64,000 nt of DNA from Phascolarctos cinereus (taxonomy: Eukaryota; Chordata; Mammalia; Diprotodontia; Phascolarctidae), in NCBI RefSeq assembly GCF_002099425.1, contig NW_018343984.1:16157501-16221500 (forward strand), in the 5' to 3' direction. Positions 30,691 to 41,804 of this stretch are shown here, piece by piece (positions within the stretch are counted from its first letter, which is position 1; each line of letters starts with the position of its first letter). Below the pieces are notes generated by a model, which saw only the letters and a program-made list of their open reading frames with translations, searched no databases and had not been told where the DNA came from. The position numbers were made by a program, and so were the translations under genes.

Positions 30691-32437
30691 ACACTTTGTC
30701 TTCTGGAATGGCTCTGTAGCTAAGTGACATGTGAATCACATAAACACATACTTTATGCATCTTGACTCAAACTAATTGGAAGATCTATAAGATAAACTGG
30801 ATCAGACAGTAAGTTTTCCCCCATTGTTATTCTTTCATATTTCTGATTTGGCAGCTACGAATTTGGAGCAAAATAGGTTCTTTCAACAATCACTGAGGTT
30901 TCACACAAAGCTGAAAACTTCCAAGGGACTCACATAGTGGCATCATGAAAACCAGCTCAATGGCTGTCCATCTTTAAGTACTGTCACTAAGAGATACCTA
31001 GAACTTTTTCTGTGTAGTCAACCATAAATGTTTAAAACCATGTAATGCCTCTAAAACTTCTGATCTTCTAGAAAGTGATTCTAGAATGAAATTTGCTTCA
31101 GCCTCCACTTAATTTAAATAAAAACTGCACATTTTACCAGAATTGCTATATATCATGAAATGTGTATTCCCCAACACTCCAGTATGTCCATGATCTCATC
31201 AATTAAGCTATGTTCTAAGATAATACAGATCATAACCCACTCCATGGGCCCATGCTCTCCCATATGGTAACCACTGAGATGAATTTGAAGTGTTGGGTTC
31301 TAGGGTACTAGATTGTGTTGGGTCTCCATGCTCTTGCTCATGGTAAGCTGTTATGTTAGGAAATCCTTAGGAGCATGTCCCTGTAGAAATGGCATTTTGC
31401 CTTCTAATTTTTCTTTTCACTTCTTCTTTCCTTGAAGAGCCATGTTATATCATCTGACTTTATATGTATGCATGCTTATTTTGTTTCCAAAAAACCCTAG
31501 ATATCTTCCTATTGACTCTTTCCAATTATATATACTGTCATCTCATATTGTAATAATAGAATTAACCAGAGATGTCAAAATCTAACTCACCCTAAGAAGT
31601 CCAATGTTAATATCAATGAATGAAGGTGTTTAATGAAGAGTTCAGCTAGTACTTAGAAGAGGAACCATAGTTCATTATAACCCCAGCACTAATTATGCAA
31701 GTCAATATCTTCTCCTCCAGGTACTGAAAATTGCCAGTGTCCAGTAACATTCATGTCCTCTTTGCCCTCACCCCTACCATGAAGATGGGCAAACAGGGAT
31801 TTTATAATAGAGATATGTATTATTGCAGAATTTACTACCAAGCTGAGACCTTGCATGCCACACTAAATTTTTATGACAGTTATAAACACCTAAAAATCTA
31901 AGTCTATCATGGGACTGCTTATAAATCCTAATCATAACTCTCCTTCCAAGCAGCTTCATAAAAGAGTCTAGTGGCTAAAGTTGAAGATCCCCATACAGGA
32001 GAATTGGCTTCTGTTCCCAGCTTTATTTCTGACTCACTTCCCCCACACACTGTACGGTATCAAGAAAGGGAGGAAAATGATCAGAGAAGATGGATGACTC
32101 TTCTTTCCTAACCTTACTTTTCTGATATATAAACTAGCATTCAATTCATTATGAGGTCTTGAATTTCCATAACATTCAATCCTTTCAGGAACTGGGAGGT
32201 AAGGGATACACATGGTTTTGGAATCTTCTTCATCTTTGTGCTGCCTTCAGAAGTATTTCCCCATTTTGTTTTGCTTTATTTCTTTCAAGAGTCAGAAGTC
32301 CCAGGAACATATTGAATGTTAATGAAATTCTAAGACTGAATTAGATACAGCAAGTCTATAAAGTAATGAGACTGGATCCACCAGTCCCAAATGAATTCGG
32401 TCTCATCATTTGATAATCATATTCGTATTATGACTTC
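30691..32437. other. Repeat-poor stretch, nothing recognised
   Basis: About 1.75 kb with no recognisable transposable element, RNA or coding frame above 61 codons. It is the longest such stretch in the first half of the window and a reasonable place to test for cross-species conservation. Confidence 0.4.
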
Positions 32438-32545
32438 AAAAGGATAATCATGTGCATGAAGTATTTAGCTCGGTTTTGGGGATATAAAGGCAGAAATGAA
32501 TCAGTGTCTGCCTTCAAGGAGCTGAATTTTTCTTGTGAAGTGGAA
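32438..32545 (-). repeat. Diverged L2 3' end, minus strand
   Basis: TTGGGGATATAAAGGCAGAA and GTCTGCCTTCAAGGAGCTGA match the reversed L2 3' UTR. Confidence 0.6.
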
Positions 32546-32944
32546 TGGATTAAACATGTGCAGAAACACAAAGTTTATCTATGTATATAATACATAATAA
32601 TTCAAGAAGAAACAGTAACTGGGAGTGATCAGAGAAAGTCTCATATAAGGGGATATGCTTGGAAGGAAGTTGGAATTCCAAATCATGAAAGTGAGGAGAA
32701 AGTGTAGGCTTAATGGACTACTTGTGTAAAGGTATGGAGAGAAAGGGGGCTCTGAAATATCATAAAATTCCTTTGTTTGAAGGACCATACCTAAATCACC
32801 CCTAGAAGGTTGGTTGGCTACCTTATTTTCAACAATCCTCACACAAGATTTCTCAAGTTGCTAACATGTTCAAAGTTCTCTTCAGCAAATTCTTCTGACC
32901 ATTTCATCTCTGTGACTCCTGCTGAGCTGAAGTTTGTCCAGTTG
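32546..32944. other. No recognised feature
   Basis: No repeat family or gene recognised. Confidence 0.3.
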
Positions 32945-33300
32945 TCAATGACCACAAGATATCTAGCCTAGCATGTGTAACTTTGGCCAAGTTCTTTAAT
33001 CTCCTTAGGCCTTGGTTTCCCCAGCTGGAAAATGGAGGGGGTGGGGTTGGACAAGATGATGTTGAGAACCTCATCTAGGGGGGCAGCTAGGTGGCGCAGT
33101 GGATAGAGCACCAGCCCTGAAGTCAGGAGGACCTGAGTTCAAATGTGGCTTCAGACCAAACACTTGACACTTACTAGCTGTGTGACTCTGGGCAAGTCAC
33201 TTAACCCCAATTGCCTAAAAGCCAAAAAAAAAATTAAAAAATTAAAAAAAAAAGAAAACCTCATCTAGGTCTAAAATTATATGATTTGATGATTTCCTAT
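32945..33300 (+). repeat. MIR-family SINE split by a WSINE
   Basis: GTAACTTTGGCCAAGTTCTT, CCTTGGTTTCCCCAGCTGGA and GGGGTTGGACAAGATGATGT lead to GAACCTCATCTAGG. The tail resumes after the SINE as AACCTCATCTAGGTCTAAAA then TTATATGATTTG. This is the marsupial MIR variant whose tail ends CTAAAATCTATGAT. Confidence 0.75.
33080..33256 (+). repeat. WSINE1-like tRNA-SINE with perfect target duplication
   Basis: GGGGCAGCTAGGTGGCGCAG, TGGATAGAGCACCAGCCCTG, GACCTGAGTTCAAATGTGGC, ACACTTGACACTTACTAGCT, TGTGACTCTGGGCAAGTCAC and CCCCAATTGCCTAAAAGCC then an A-rich tail. It is flanked by perfect 13-bp copies of AACCTCATCTAGG at 33067-33079 and 33257-33269. It is the least decayed copy in the window and so probably the youngest. 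Confidence 0.96.
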
Positions 33301-34404
33301 GAAGCATTGGTAAGTATAGAAAAGAAAAATTAATCTTTTGATTCATCCATCTCTCAATCCATTCAGTAACCCCATCTGCCATTTCTTTCCCCATGGTTGG
33401 TTTGCTGATGTTGTCACCCTGGAATATACCACATGGTTGACCTCTACACATTTTCTTTATTTCTCTCATTACTAAGATACCAAGAAACAAAATTCACTCT
33501 TTCCCCTCAGCCATCATTCTTGAGCTTCCCAGCTATGTGGATGGGAAGGCGGTAAGGAAACATTCCTTTGAAAGCTTTGATTTGCCTCATCCACAAAACT
33601 TTGATTTGCTGCCACAGGCAGGAGCTGACAGATGAGGGGGGAGGGAACCATGTCCCCCAAGCAAAATGGATCTATCCATTGGCTTTTCTGACTCTTGGGA
33701 GGAGTTGGCTGTATATCCTGGAATGCCTAATGTTAAGAAAATTTATCTTGGTAAAGAGTCAGGAAAATGAATGTTTTTATATTACCCAAAGTAAAAATAT
33801 TGGTCAACGTGAAATTAAAAAGTGAAAATAATACTCCCCCTTGTCAAAAATCCCAGTCTTCTACACCCACTGCATCTCCTAGACTTCTAAAACAAATAAT
33901 ATGCATTTTATGTGTTTTTTCTACTAACATTTTATTGGTATTTATAATGTCATACAGAAAAAGAAAGACTTAAGAAGGAAAAAAAAGACAAGTTATAATA
34001 ACATACCAGAGTGCTTAGTAAAGCTTGAGATTGCAAAAGATACCCACTCATGCCTTGCTACCTTCACTTACCAAGGCAGAAGTTGACAAACAGAACCAGA
34101 AAGGGTATAAAGAAGAATCCTTTATGCTCCCTATTTTCCATCAGGCCCTTCACAGTGATTTCAATCAAGCGAAATAGTTTTCTAGGCAAATAATTTAAGA
34201 AAGAGGGTAAAAGAAAAACTTTTGGTACCACACCAGTAGCCACAAACAACCCCTACTACAAAGAAAGCATAGAGTGACTACTATGGATGTGAAGGGATAT
34301 TAAACACCTTAATAGTTCAACAGGCTTTAGCAAGCAGTAATATAGCAACCCAGTGATGGCATTCATGAGGCTGAAGAAAAAATAGAGGCTTTCACTGCAG
34401 CCTG
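33301..34404. other. Repeat-poor stretch, nothing recognised
   Basis: About 1.1 kb without recognisable repeats; frames up to 85 codons show no domain. Confidence 0.35.
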
Positions 34405-34560
34405 CAGAATCACGGATCTAGAGCCAGACGGGATTTTAGAGGTCATCCAGCCTAAACTCTTCATTTTGCAGATGGGGAAACTGAATCAGAAGAGGTCAGG
34501 TGACTTGGTCAAGGTCATGCAGGGAAGTGCCAGAGGCAGAATTTGAAGCCACTTATTAGA
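34405..34560 (-). repeat. MIR-family SINE, minus strand
   Basis: ATCACGGATCTAGAGCCAGA, CGGGATTTTAGAGGTCATCC, CATTTTGCAGATGGGGAAAC, GACTTGGTCAAGGTCATGCA and GCAGAATTTGAAGCC are the reverse of a tailed MIR. Confidence 0.82.
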
Positions 34561-34714
34561 AAATTTTCATTGGTGAGTAGAATGTGGACATTTGAATTGC
34601 AGAGCATCTTGGAATGATGGAAAGCTTTTCACAATTTTCCCAAATGTTATCTTGTCTATTCTCTTCTTTTTTTCAGTTCTGGTCTTAGTTCAATATCTGC
34701 CCAAACCTAGATAT

Positions 34715-34985
34715 TGATTGATATTCATGTCTATAACCATATCCACACATATCCACACATATGTATGCATGTATATATGTACATGTACATATATACATTC
34801 ACATATGCATGTGTGTATGTACATATGCATAATACAATACTTATGTGTATATGTACTTATATACATACACACATGTATGTATATATGTATACACACATAT
34901 ATTTATGCACATATTTGTGTGGTGGTATGTACGTGTAGATAGATAGATATAGATATAGATATATACACACACATACACAGGAAAT
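34715..34985. repeat. AT-rich (ATGTAC)/(ATGC)/(TAGA) degenerate repeat
   Basis: About 270 bp of ATACATGTAC and CACATATG-like text, rich in short palindromes, end in (TAGATA)n at 34938-34965 and a short CA run. Overlapping Tyr/His/Met-rich frames on both strands are artefacts. Confidence 0.9.
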
Positions 34986-35174
34986 CAGTGGATCAGCTCT
35001 CAAATCACATGCCATAAGCTAGACAATGCCATCCTCTTCATTCAGCCTCACTCCAGCCTCTCACTGGCCACTGATGCTGAGCTCAGGACTCCTGACCACT
35101 GAAAACTATTCACTTCTACCTAGATCCTTGTCTGTCTTCATTCCATACCACCAACCATCACCGCTGCCATCTTG

Positions 35175-35400
35175 TTTCCAATCAATCAATTGCCAAGTAT
35201 TTATTAAGTTTTATTAGGAGACTGACTTAACAATCTATGTAGAAAAAACCTAAATGGATGAAATGAGCAGATGGATATAAAAAAGCATTTATTAGAGCTA
35301 ACTATGTCAGAAATACTGTGCTAAGCTTTGGAGATACAAATAAAAAGCAAAAACAATCTGGGCCTTTAAGAAGTGTAAGTATACATTCTACACATATATG
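35175..35400 (-). repeat. Two L2 3' ends, minus strand
   Basis: 35178-35215 (ATCAATTGCCAAGTATTTAT then TAAG) and 35278-35400 (AAAAGCATTTATTAGAGCTA, ACTGTGCTAAGCTTTGGAGA, GGGCCTTTAAGAAGTG) each match the reversed L2 terminus. Confidence 0.65.
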
Positions 35401-35934
35401 GATCTGTACATCAAGAGAAATACAGGGTAAGTGAAATGTACCTGTAGAGTAAAGGGGAGCGGAAATGAATTCTAACTGGCTCTAGAAAGCTGATTGTTAA
35501 ATTTCAGTGTGAATATTTACAACTCAGGAACTGGAAAAAGCTACAAATCACAGCTTGATTTAATATTTTTTGTTGACTGCTTAGAATTAAGAACATTTTG
35601 GGGAAAGTGTTAATGATGCAGATTAAACTTGTGTTGTGAGTTTTCAGAGACCTGGTTGTTAAATATTTACCACCACCTCTACTTAAATAGCCGCTGGGAG
35701 GACTGGTAAAGGAAGCAGAGAAGGAGGAGATGGAACTTTTGATGAATCTGAAAGGAAGTCAAGGATTCAAGTTCTGGGAAGTCATCAAATAAACATTTCT
35801 GAGAAAGGATGTGCTGATCACTTTTCTAATGGCTCCATTCACTATCCCTGTGACGATGCAGACAAAAGCATTCTTCCCTGGCCATCACTGTCCTACAGTA
35901 TTATCTTTTAGAATAATTAAAATGAAAGCCTTCT
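35401..35934. other. No recognised feature
   Basis: No repeat family or gene recognised. Confidence 0.3.
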
Positions 35935-36030
35935 GAATGCAGGAGATTTTCTCATTTTGGTATTTGTATCCTCAGGACATAGTACAGAGCGTGGCATACA
36001 GTAAGCTCATAACAAATGCTTTCTTTCATT
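35935..36030 (+). repeat. L2 3' terminus
   Basis: TATCCTCAGGACATAGTACA, GAGCGTGGCATACAGTAAGC and ATAACAAATGCTTTCTTTC follow the L2 3' end in sense orientation. Confidence 0.6.
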
Positions 36031-37024
36031 GCTTATTGTTTTCTTGGTATTGTTTTATTCATGTCATTTGTTTAGTTTTTCTTGGATGGATTATTAAGAC
36101 GTTATCTTCTGAATTATACTGGACCTCACTGAGGCGACATATTCTGGATCTTGAAGAAAGCAATACAAGAGAACTTGGAATATCTCACCATACGAAGAGA
36201 TTTCTTCTGATATTTGGACACATATCTGACATCTTTCATGACAGTGACAAACACATATGGTGATAATCTGTCTCCTTTATCCATTGCTTGAGGGTAATAA
36301 TCAAGAGAATTATGTTATTATATAGAAATAGTATGAATAATAAAATTAATCTGGTTATTTTTCAAGGTATCTTGTATAGTCCTGACATATCCATGAGAGA
36401 CATTTTGTTAGAGAAGAGCCTTTAAGGTGACATTTTGCTCTACTGAATTAAATTCTAAAAGTCAATAAGTAATAAGGATAAACACTGTGGAGTTTTGTAT
36501 TCTCGAAACATTGCAGATAATTTTGTGACTATAAAGATGTGGTTTGTTATGAAGTCCTGTTTATGAAAGTCTGCTTGTTCCCTTTCCATATTTTCATCAA
36601 GGATACCATTGATGTTTATGTAGTTCCTTCCCATAAATATTACCAACTAGTCTTATGGGTCAGATTATTTTAAATAAATTGTCTACAAAGAGTTGCAATC
36701 TCAAAAGTTAGTCAACATGTGATTTTTGCCTTGTACTTTTTTACCCACAAGTACCGTGGTGCTTGAGTTACATTTAAATTATTTACTTACTGCTTCAACA
36801 CTTAGTTCAATGGAACTGGGATTTTGTTGATGTGGGCACTCTCTCCAATGATGCATGTCCCGACTCATCTGTGCCTCCTCATCCTGTGAGACTCTTCCAT
36901 TTCTTCCCCTACATTCTCCACAGGTGGTCTGCCAACATGGTGGTAGCCTTTCTCTAGGTCTCTTACCATTCAAGCTATATATTACAACCCCATTAGTTAA
37001 ACATGAGAAAAAAGGACATTAAAT
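36031..37024. other. Repeat-poor stretch, nothing recognised
   Basis: About 1 kb. The GC-richer part 36800-36960 stands out slightly. A 108-codon plus frame (35937-36263) starts inside L2 debris and has no domain, so it is not called. Confidence 0.35.
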
Positions 37025-37110
37025 CCATCATCCAATCAACAAGCATTATTAAGTGCCTACTATGTGCTGGACATTGCTCTTAAATGTAAAAGAAATAAAA
37101 AAAATCTCTG
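37025..37110 (-). repeat. L2 3' end, minus strand
   Basis: CAACAAGCATTATTAAGTGC then CTACTATGTGCTGGACATTG matches the reversed L2 terminus. Confidence 0.7.
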
Positions 37111-38261
37111 AAAACAACTTTGTGAAACCAAAGCAATATTTCTAGTTGTTAGGCAAATAACTACGTTAGCCCGTTCAGTGGTGACCTCCTAGCCTGAAAA
37201 AAAAAATAAATGCAGCTTCCCAGAAGGCTGAGTTTTCTCCCAGGGAATAGTTCATACAGTGAAAATAAATGTGCTTATTGTAAGTAGATGGATGTTCAGC
37301 CTAAGAGGTCACAGAATTCCAAATCTAATACCTCTGGGACATATACACATGAAGAAGCTATCATGGAGCAAGGGCTTTGGAGCTGGTGTTTGCTCTTTCT
37401 CTTACTAATTGGCCCCTTGTACATTTCCAGTTTCTTCTTTAAGAATGAGAATTCTTAATTTGAAATTCCGCTAGGTATAATAAAAACCACCCTACAAGCC
37501 AAGAGCTTGCCATCCTTGATTTCTGGCCAGCCTTGCAAAGACCTCTGAACACTGTTTGGTGGTTTCTTGATAATGTCCAGAAAGCTTTGTAATTGAGCAA
37601 TTAGAATGTCATACCCCATGTTCTATGGATCCTCTCTGTTGGAGAGAGATTTACTTTCTTTCATCATTGAAGGAGAGAATATACCTGGCATTTTGTGGGT
37701 CCAAAATCAGCTCCTCATTTCCTATACTTTCTTCTAAAGGACTTTGGTTGATAATTGAGTGTTATGATTTCCATCTAAGTATTTCTGGAAAAACTCTGAG
37801 AAACTGTGCAGTTCAACCCTTTAGGCTAAATGTCCATCTCAAGATACAATAGCTGATAAATGTAAAAGGGAATTGAGATGTCACCTTTGATCTGGGGAAC
37901 TGTAGTTTCAAATATCATATTCACTGCTAGGAACTGGATTGCTCTTTTTTAATACACACACTTCTTTTTGGGGTACATAATATTTCTCCGTGCATCTGTC
38001 AGAAAGTTCTGGAGACTGCTATCACTGTGCTTTATGGTCTTCTACTGGCCTACACTGTGTGATACAATCCCATTTCCTCAACTGATTCCTCTCTCAGAGT
38101 GCAATTGTCCACTTCTTCTGTGTATCTACCTTCCTTCCCCTGCCCCCGCAAACTCTATAGATGCACAGGTAGTGTTCTTTGTAGGGGCAGATTGTCCCCT
38201 TTTTAGAACAACTGAACCCGTGGTTGAACTGCTCTTTCTGTGGCCCCTTGCCTCTGTATGC
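37111..38261. other. Repeat-poor stretch, nothing recognised
   Basis: About 1.15 kb without recognised repeats. Frames of 75-100 codons (37625-37852, 37968-38270) have no domain. Confidence 0.35.
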
Positions 38262-39400
38262 AGTCAGTGAGTCAATAGTTATTAAACGCCTACTATGTAC
38301 CAGGCACTGGCTAGCTGGACAAAACAAACAAACAAACAAAAAAGACAAAAGACTTCTTGCTCTCAAGGAGCTCACAGTCTGATGGGGGAGGCATCAAGCC
38401 AACAGCTACATACAAGCCACATACAGGATAATCTGGAGATAATCAATAGAAAGAAAGTACCAGCATTAAGCACAATTAGGAAAGACTTATTGCAGAAGAT
38501 AGGATTTTAGTTGTGACTTGAAAGAATCTAGGAAAGCCAAGAGATCAGGCTGGGGACGTAGATTATTCTGGGCATGGAGAATAGCCAGGGAAATGCCCAG
38601 AGTCTGGATGTAGAGTCAATTGTGGGAGGAATAGCAAGGAAGCCAGTCATTGTCACTGGATTGAAGAATATATGAGAGGTGGAAGGGGTAAAAAGACTGT
38701 TATGTAAAGGGAAAGGGGGTTATGGAGGGTTTTTAATGACATTTGATTTTGTATTTTGTTCTAGAGGTCACAGGAAGCCACTGAAGTTTATTGGATGGGG
38801 AATAAATGGTCAGATCTCCCCTGAAGGAAGAACACTTTGACAGCTGAGAGAAGGGTGGCTTGGAGAGGGAAGAGTGAAGGAATGAAGACCAATCAGGAAC
38901 TAATGTAATAGTCCTATATGAGGGGAAGAGGACCTGCCCTTGGGCAGTGGTAGTGTCAGATGATCGCAATGGGTGTACATGAGAGATTTTATGGAGTTAA
39001 AATCGACAGGACTTAGCATCAGACTGTCTAGGGAGAGTGAGGGTGAGGAGGTAAGGGTGACACCATGGTTTTGAGCCTGTGTGACTGAGAGGATGGATTA
39101 GGTGCCCTCATCAGAGGGAGTTTTGGGAGGGGGAAGAATTTGTGGAGAAAGATAATGAGGTCCATTTGGGACATTGAGTTTAAGATGTCTAATAGGGGTA
39201 TCTAATAGTCAGTTGGAGAAGAGAACCTAGAGAGAGGTTGGGATTGGATTAGTAGATCTGGTTCTCATAGGCATAGAGATAATAATTGAAACTATGGGAA
39301 CTGATGAAATCACCAAGTGAACTAGTCTAGAAGGAGAAAAGAAGGGGCTCAGAACAGAGATCCATCCCCTTGGCACCAACAGTCCCTGCCCTCTTCCACT
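38262..39400 (-). repeat. L2 LINE, about 1.1 kb, minus strand
   Basis: Runs from the 3' terminus (TATTAAACGCCTACTATGTA, GAGCTCACAGTCTGATGGGG) through GTCACAGGAAGCCACTGAAG, TTATTGGATGGGGAATAAAT and AACTAATGTAATAGTCCTAT to the ORF2 part (TTGGGACATTGAGTTTAAGA, TGTCTAATAGGGGTATCTAA, GAAATCACCAAGTGAACTAG). It is collinear with the 58.9-59.8 kb copy. No open frame survives, so it is an old 5'-truncated insertion. Confidence 0.85.
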
Positions 39401-39489
39401 GGATGAAGAAATAATTAATTATGGATCTAGCTCTATATAATGCATTTTAAAAAGACTTGATAAAATGTTTGATTCAAAATAAAATGGAG

Positions 39490-39545
39490 CCATCCCAGTG
39501 CTTGGAACTTGGTAGTACTCAACAAATATCTGTGAATGAATGAAA
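39490..39545 (+). repeat. L2/MIR 3' terminus
   Basis: CCAGTGCTTGGAACTTGGTA then GTACTCAACAAATATCTGTG and AATGAATGAA match the common L2/MIR terminus. Confidence 0.55.
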
Positions 39546-39897
39546 GGCATCAACTTCCATGTGTTCAAAACAAAACAAAATAAAATGCAAATAATGCAGT
39601 CACCATAGTGAGGCATTTTAAGGAATTTTTATGAATAGTCATAGAATCATGAATTTCCTGAGGTTGAAAAGGATGTAATAATAATGAAACAAGTAACTCA
39701 TATGCCATTTAAAAGTTTTCAAAGTCCTTGATATCCTCTTAGGACACCATAGGTTCTTGGGACATGCTTTTGATATAAAAAGAAAATTTTCTCAGTAAAT
39801 TAGTCCCAGCAGAGCTTATTCTTAATGTCCATGACAACTTATGGATAACATTCATGAAAAAGCAAAGGAGAAGTCTTATAGAAGGCCTCTATTTGGT

Positions 39898-39901
<4 letters not shown>

Positions 39902-39942
<41 letters not shown>
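39902..39942. repeat. (CA)n microsatellite
   Basis: Pure AC dinucleotides, about 20 units, then an interrupted ATGCACACACAGAC end. Confidence 0.97.
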
Positions 39943-39944
<2 letters not shown>

Positions 39945-40085
39945 CACACACAGACATTCCCCCCAAGAAGGAAGTATGGTTTTCACGTTTCTCCCCACAT
40001 TTAAGAAAACCAAGGCACACATAAACTGCGGCCAAGAAATTAGTATGTTGGCTGTGCTCTCACTTTTCTCAACATTAGTTTATAA

Positions 40086-40450
40086 AGTACTAGAGTCAGA
40101 ATAAGAAAGACTGGAGTATAAATCCTTACTGGTTGTGGACATTAGGCAATTCACTTCATCTCTCTAAGCCTCAGTTTTCTGATCTGTAAAATAAAGATAA
40201 TAATAATTGCACCCACTTAGAAGGATCAGATATGTCTCACACACACTGAAAACTTTAATGTCCTATAATATAGGATATTATAAATAACAACAAATGATAT
40301 AATAAGTAAATAATAAAATATAATAAATCCTTAATAAAAGAATTTGTTCTGTAAAACTTAGACTCAGGCAAAAAACCACAGCCAAGGACCTAGAAGGCCG
40401 CATGTGGCCTCCAGGCTTCAGGTTCTCCACCCCCTGTCCTATATAAATGC
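40086..40450 (+). repeat. MIR split by a hAT-type fragment
   Basis: 40086-40260 (GAGTCAGAATAAGAAAGACT, TTAGGCAATTCACTTCATCT, TCAGTTTTCTGATCTGTAAA, ACACTGAAAACTTTAATG) and 40437-40450 (TCCTATATAAATGC) together give the MIR tail 'aaactttaaagtgctatataaatgctag'. The 176 bp between carry the AT-rich spacer and the hAT end. Confidence 0.6.
40320..40436 (-). mobile_element. hAT-type non-autonomous transposon end
   Basis: Plus text AATTTGTTCTGTAAAACTTA, GACTCAGGCAAAAAACC, AGGACCTAGAAGGCCGCATG, TGGCCTCCAGGCTTCAGGTT and CTCCACCCCCTG is the reverse of a hAT family starting CAGGGGTGGGGAACC with a 'gaggccacatgtggcc' palindrome. TCCTATAA (40261) and TCCTATAT (40437) could be the 8-bp target duplication, but the left terminal inverted repeat is not visible, so the element is truncated or rearranged there. 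Confidence 0.55.
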
Positions 40451-40520
40451 TAGTAGTAGTAATAGTAGTAGTAGTAGTAGTAGTAGTAGTACTACTACTA
40501 CTACTACTACTACTACTAGT
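40450..40520. repeat. (TAG)n(TAC)n trinucleotide repeat forming a perfect palindrome
   Basis: AGT triplets up to 40490 switch to ACT triplets from 40491. Arms 40463-40490 and 40491-40518 are exact reverse complements (28 bp each, no spacer). It grew from the tail of the MIR just upstream. Confidence 0.97.
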
Positions 40521-40714
40521 AGCAGAAGCAATTATTGTTGTTCTTGTTGTTATTATCATCTGCAACTTCATTGGTATTAAGGGGAACTTCCAGGTGAGGA
40601 AACACTCCAGTAAGGCAGATCAGCACCTGATGTCCTAGAGTTTTCTGGGACACTTAGGAAAAAAAGTTCCTTGCTTATCTTGGCAGTTATAGTAGTAGCA
40701 GAAGTAGTATCTCT

Positions 40715-40838
40715 TCCAGGAATATGTAAGCTTCTTGAGGGCAAAGGCTATGTTATTTTAAACTTTGTATCATGAACACCTAACAAGATACTTTACACAT
40801 ACTAGGCACATAATAAATATTTACTAAATTTGTTGTTT
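40715..40838 (+). repeat. L2 3' UTR
   Basis: TATGTAAGCTTCTTGAGGGC, AAAGGCTATGTTATTTTAAA, ACATACTAGGCACATAATAA then ATATTTACTAAATTTG follow the L2 3' end. Confidence 0.78.
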
Positions 40839-41215
40839 AATTGTTCCCCTTACTAACCAAGAGCCTAAAATTCAGAACAACCTATACCACTCCACAGAGC
40901 AGTGTGACCCAGATACAGGAAGTTAGAAATTATTCATAATCCAAACAGTGAAATATAGGAGATTCAACGGTATAGCTTTTTTCTAGTGTCCATAAAATGG
41001 ATGATTTATGAAGATCATATATCTTTCATATTTTGTTTCACTACCAGATTCCCAACATGTAAGGGCAATAAAACAAATAATAATGCTTTGATATTTGGAT
41101 GAGTCCATAATCTCACTGATATGGGTTCTTCTTTGCAGAGCTATATCTAAATCTGGGTGACCATTGCTTTGTTCCCTCCCAGCCCTATCCCTAATATTCT
41201 GTACTGCAGAACCAT
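40839..41215. other. No recognised feature
   Basis: No repeat family or gene recognised. Confidence 0.3.
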
Positions 41216-41217
41216 AA

Positions 41218-41386
41218 CTTCCTTCCTTCTTTCCTTTCTTTTTTTTCCTTCCTTCCGTTTTTCTTTTCTTTTCTCTTATTTTTTTCTTAATTTCTTTCTT
41301 TTTAACTTCTTTTTACTCTTTCCTTCCTTCCTTCCTTCCTTCCTTCCTTCCTTCCTTCCTTCCTTCCTTCCTTCCTTCCTTCCTTC
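41218..41386. repeat. Pyrimidine tract with (TTCC)n microsatellite
   Basis: About 100 bp of T/C-only text leads into a pure TTCC array (about 41320-41386, 17 units). Phe/Leu/Pro and Lys/Glu/Gly frames across it are artefacts. Confidence 0.95.
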
Positions 41387-41804
41387 TACCTTTATGGACA
41401 GGGGGAGGGCACTTCCTCCCTGAAATGATCACATTATTTCCACCTTGTCTTCTGGTCCTATACTTGTCTGTGCTGACTTGTAGCATGACACACTCCAGGT
41501 ACCTGCCTCTCCCACTATGGTTCATCATTCTTCTTCATCATTCTCCTCTTCTGTGGCCTATATCTTTCCAACCCCACTTGTCCCTGTGATCGGAGGGCTT
41601 TAGACTCTGACAGGCAGGCTTTGCCTTCTCCTGACATGGTCATACCTATGGCAATGCTGTCCTTGAATCCCAGCTCTACAATGTCTTATCTGCATGACAT
41701 TGGGCAACTTTCACTTTCCATCTTCTACCTCATGCCTCCAAGTCTTCCCCACTACATTTGCTCTAGACACAGATTTCCTAGTGACATGTTTGATCCCTCC
41801 AGAG
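41387..41804. other. No recognised feature
   Basis: A GC-balanced stretch between the TTCC array and a hAT element; no family recognised. Confidence 0.3.
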
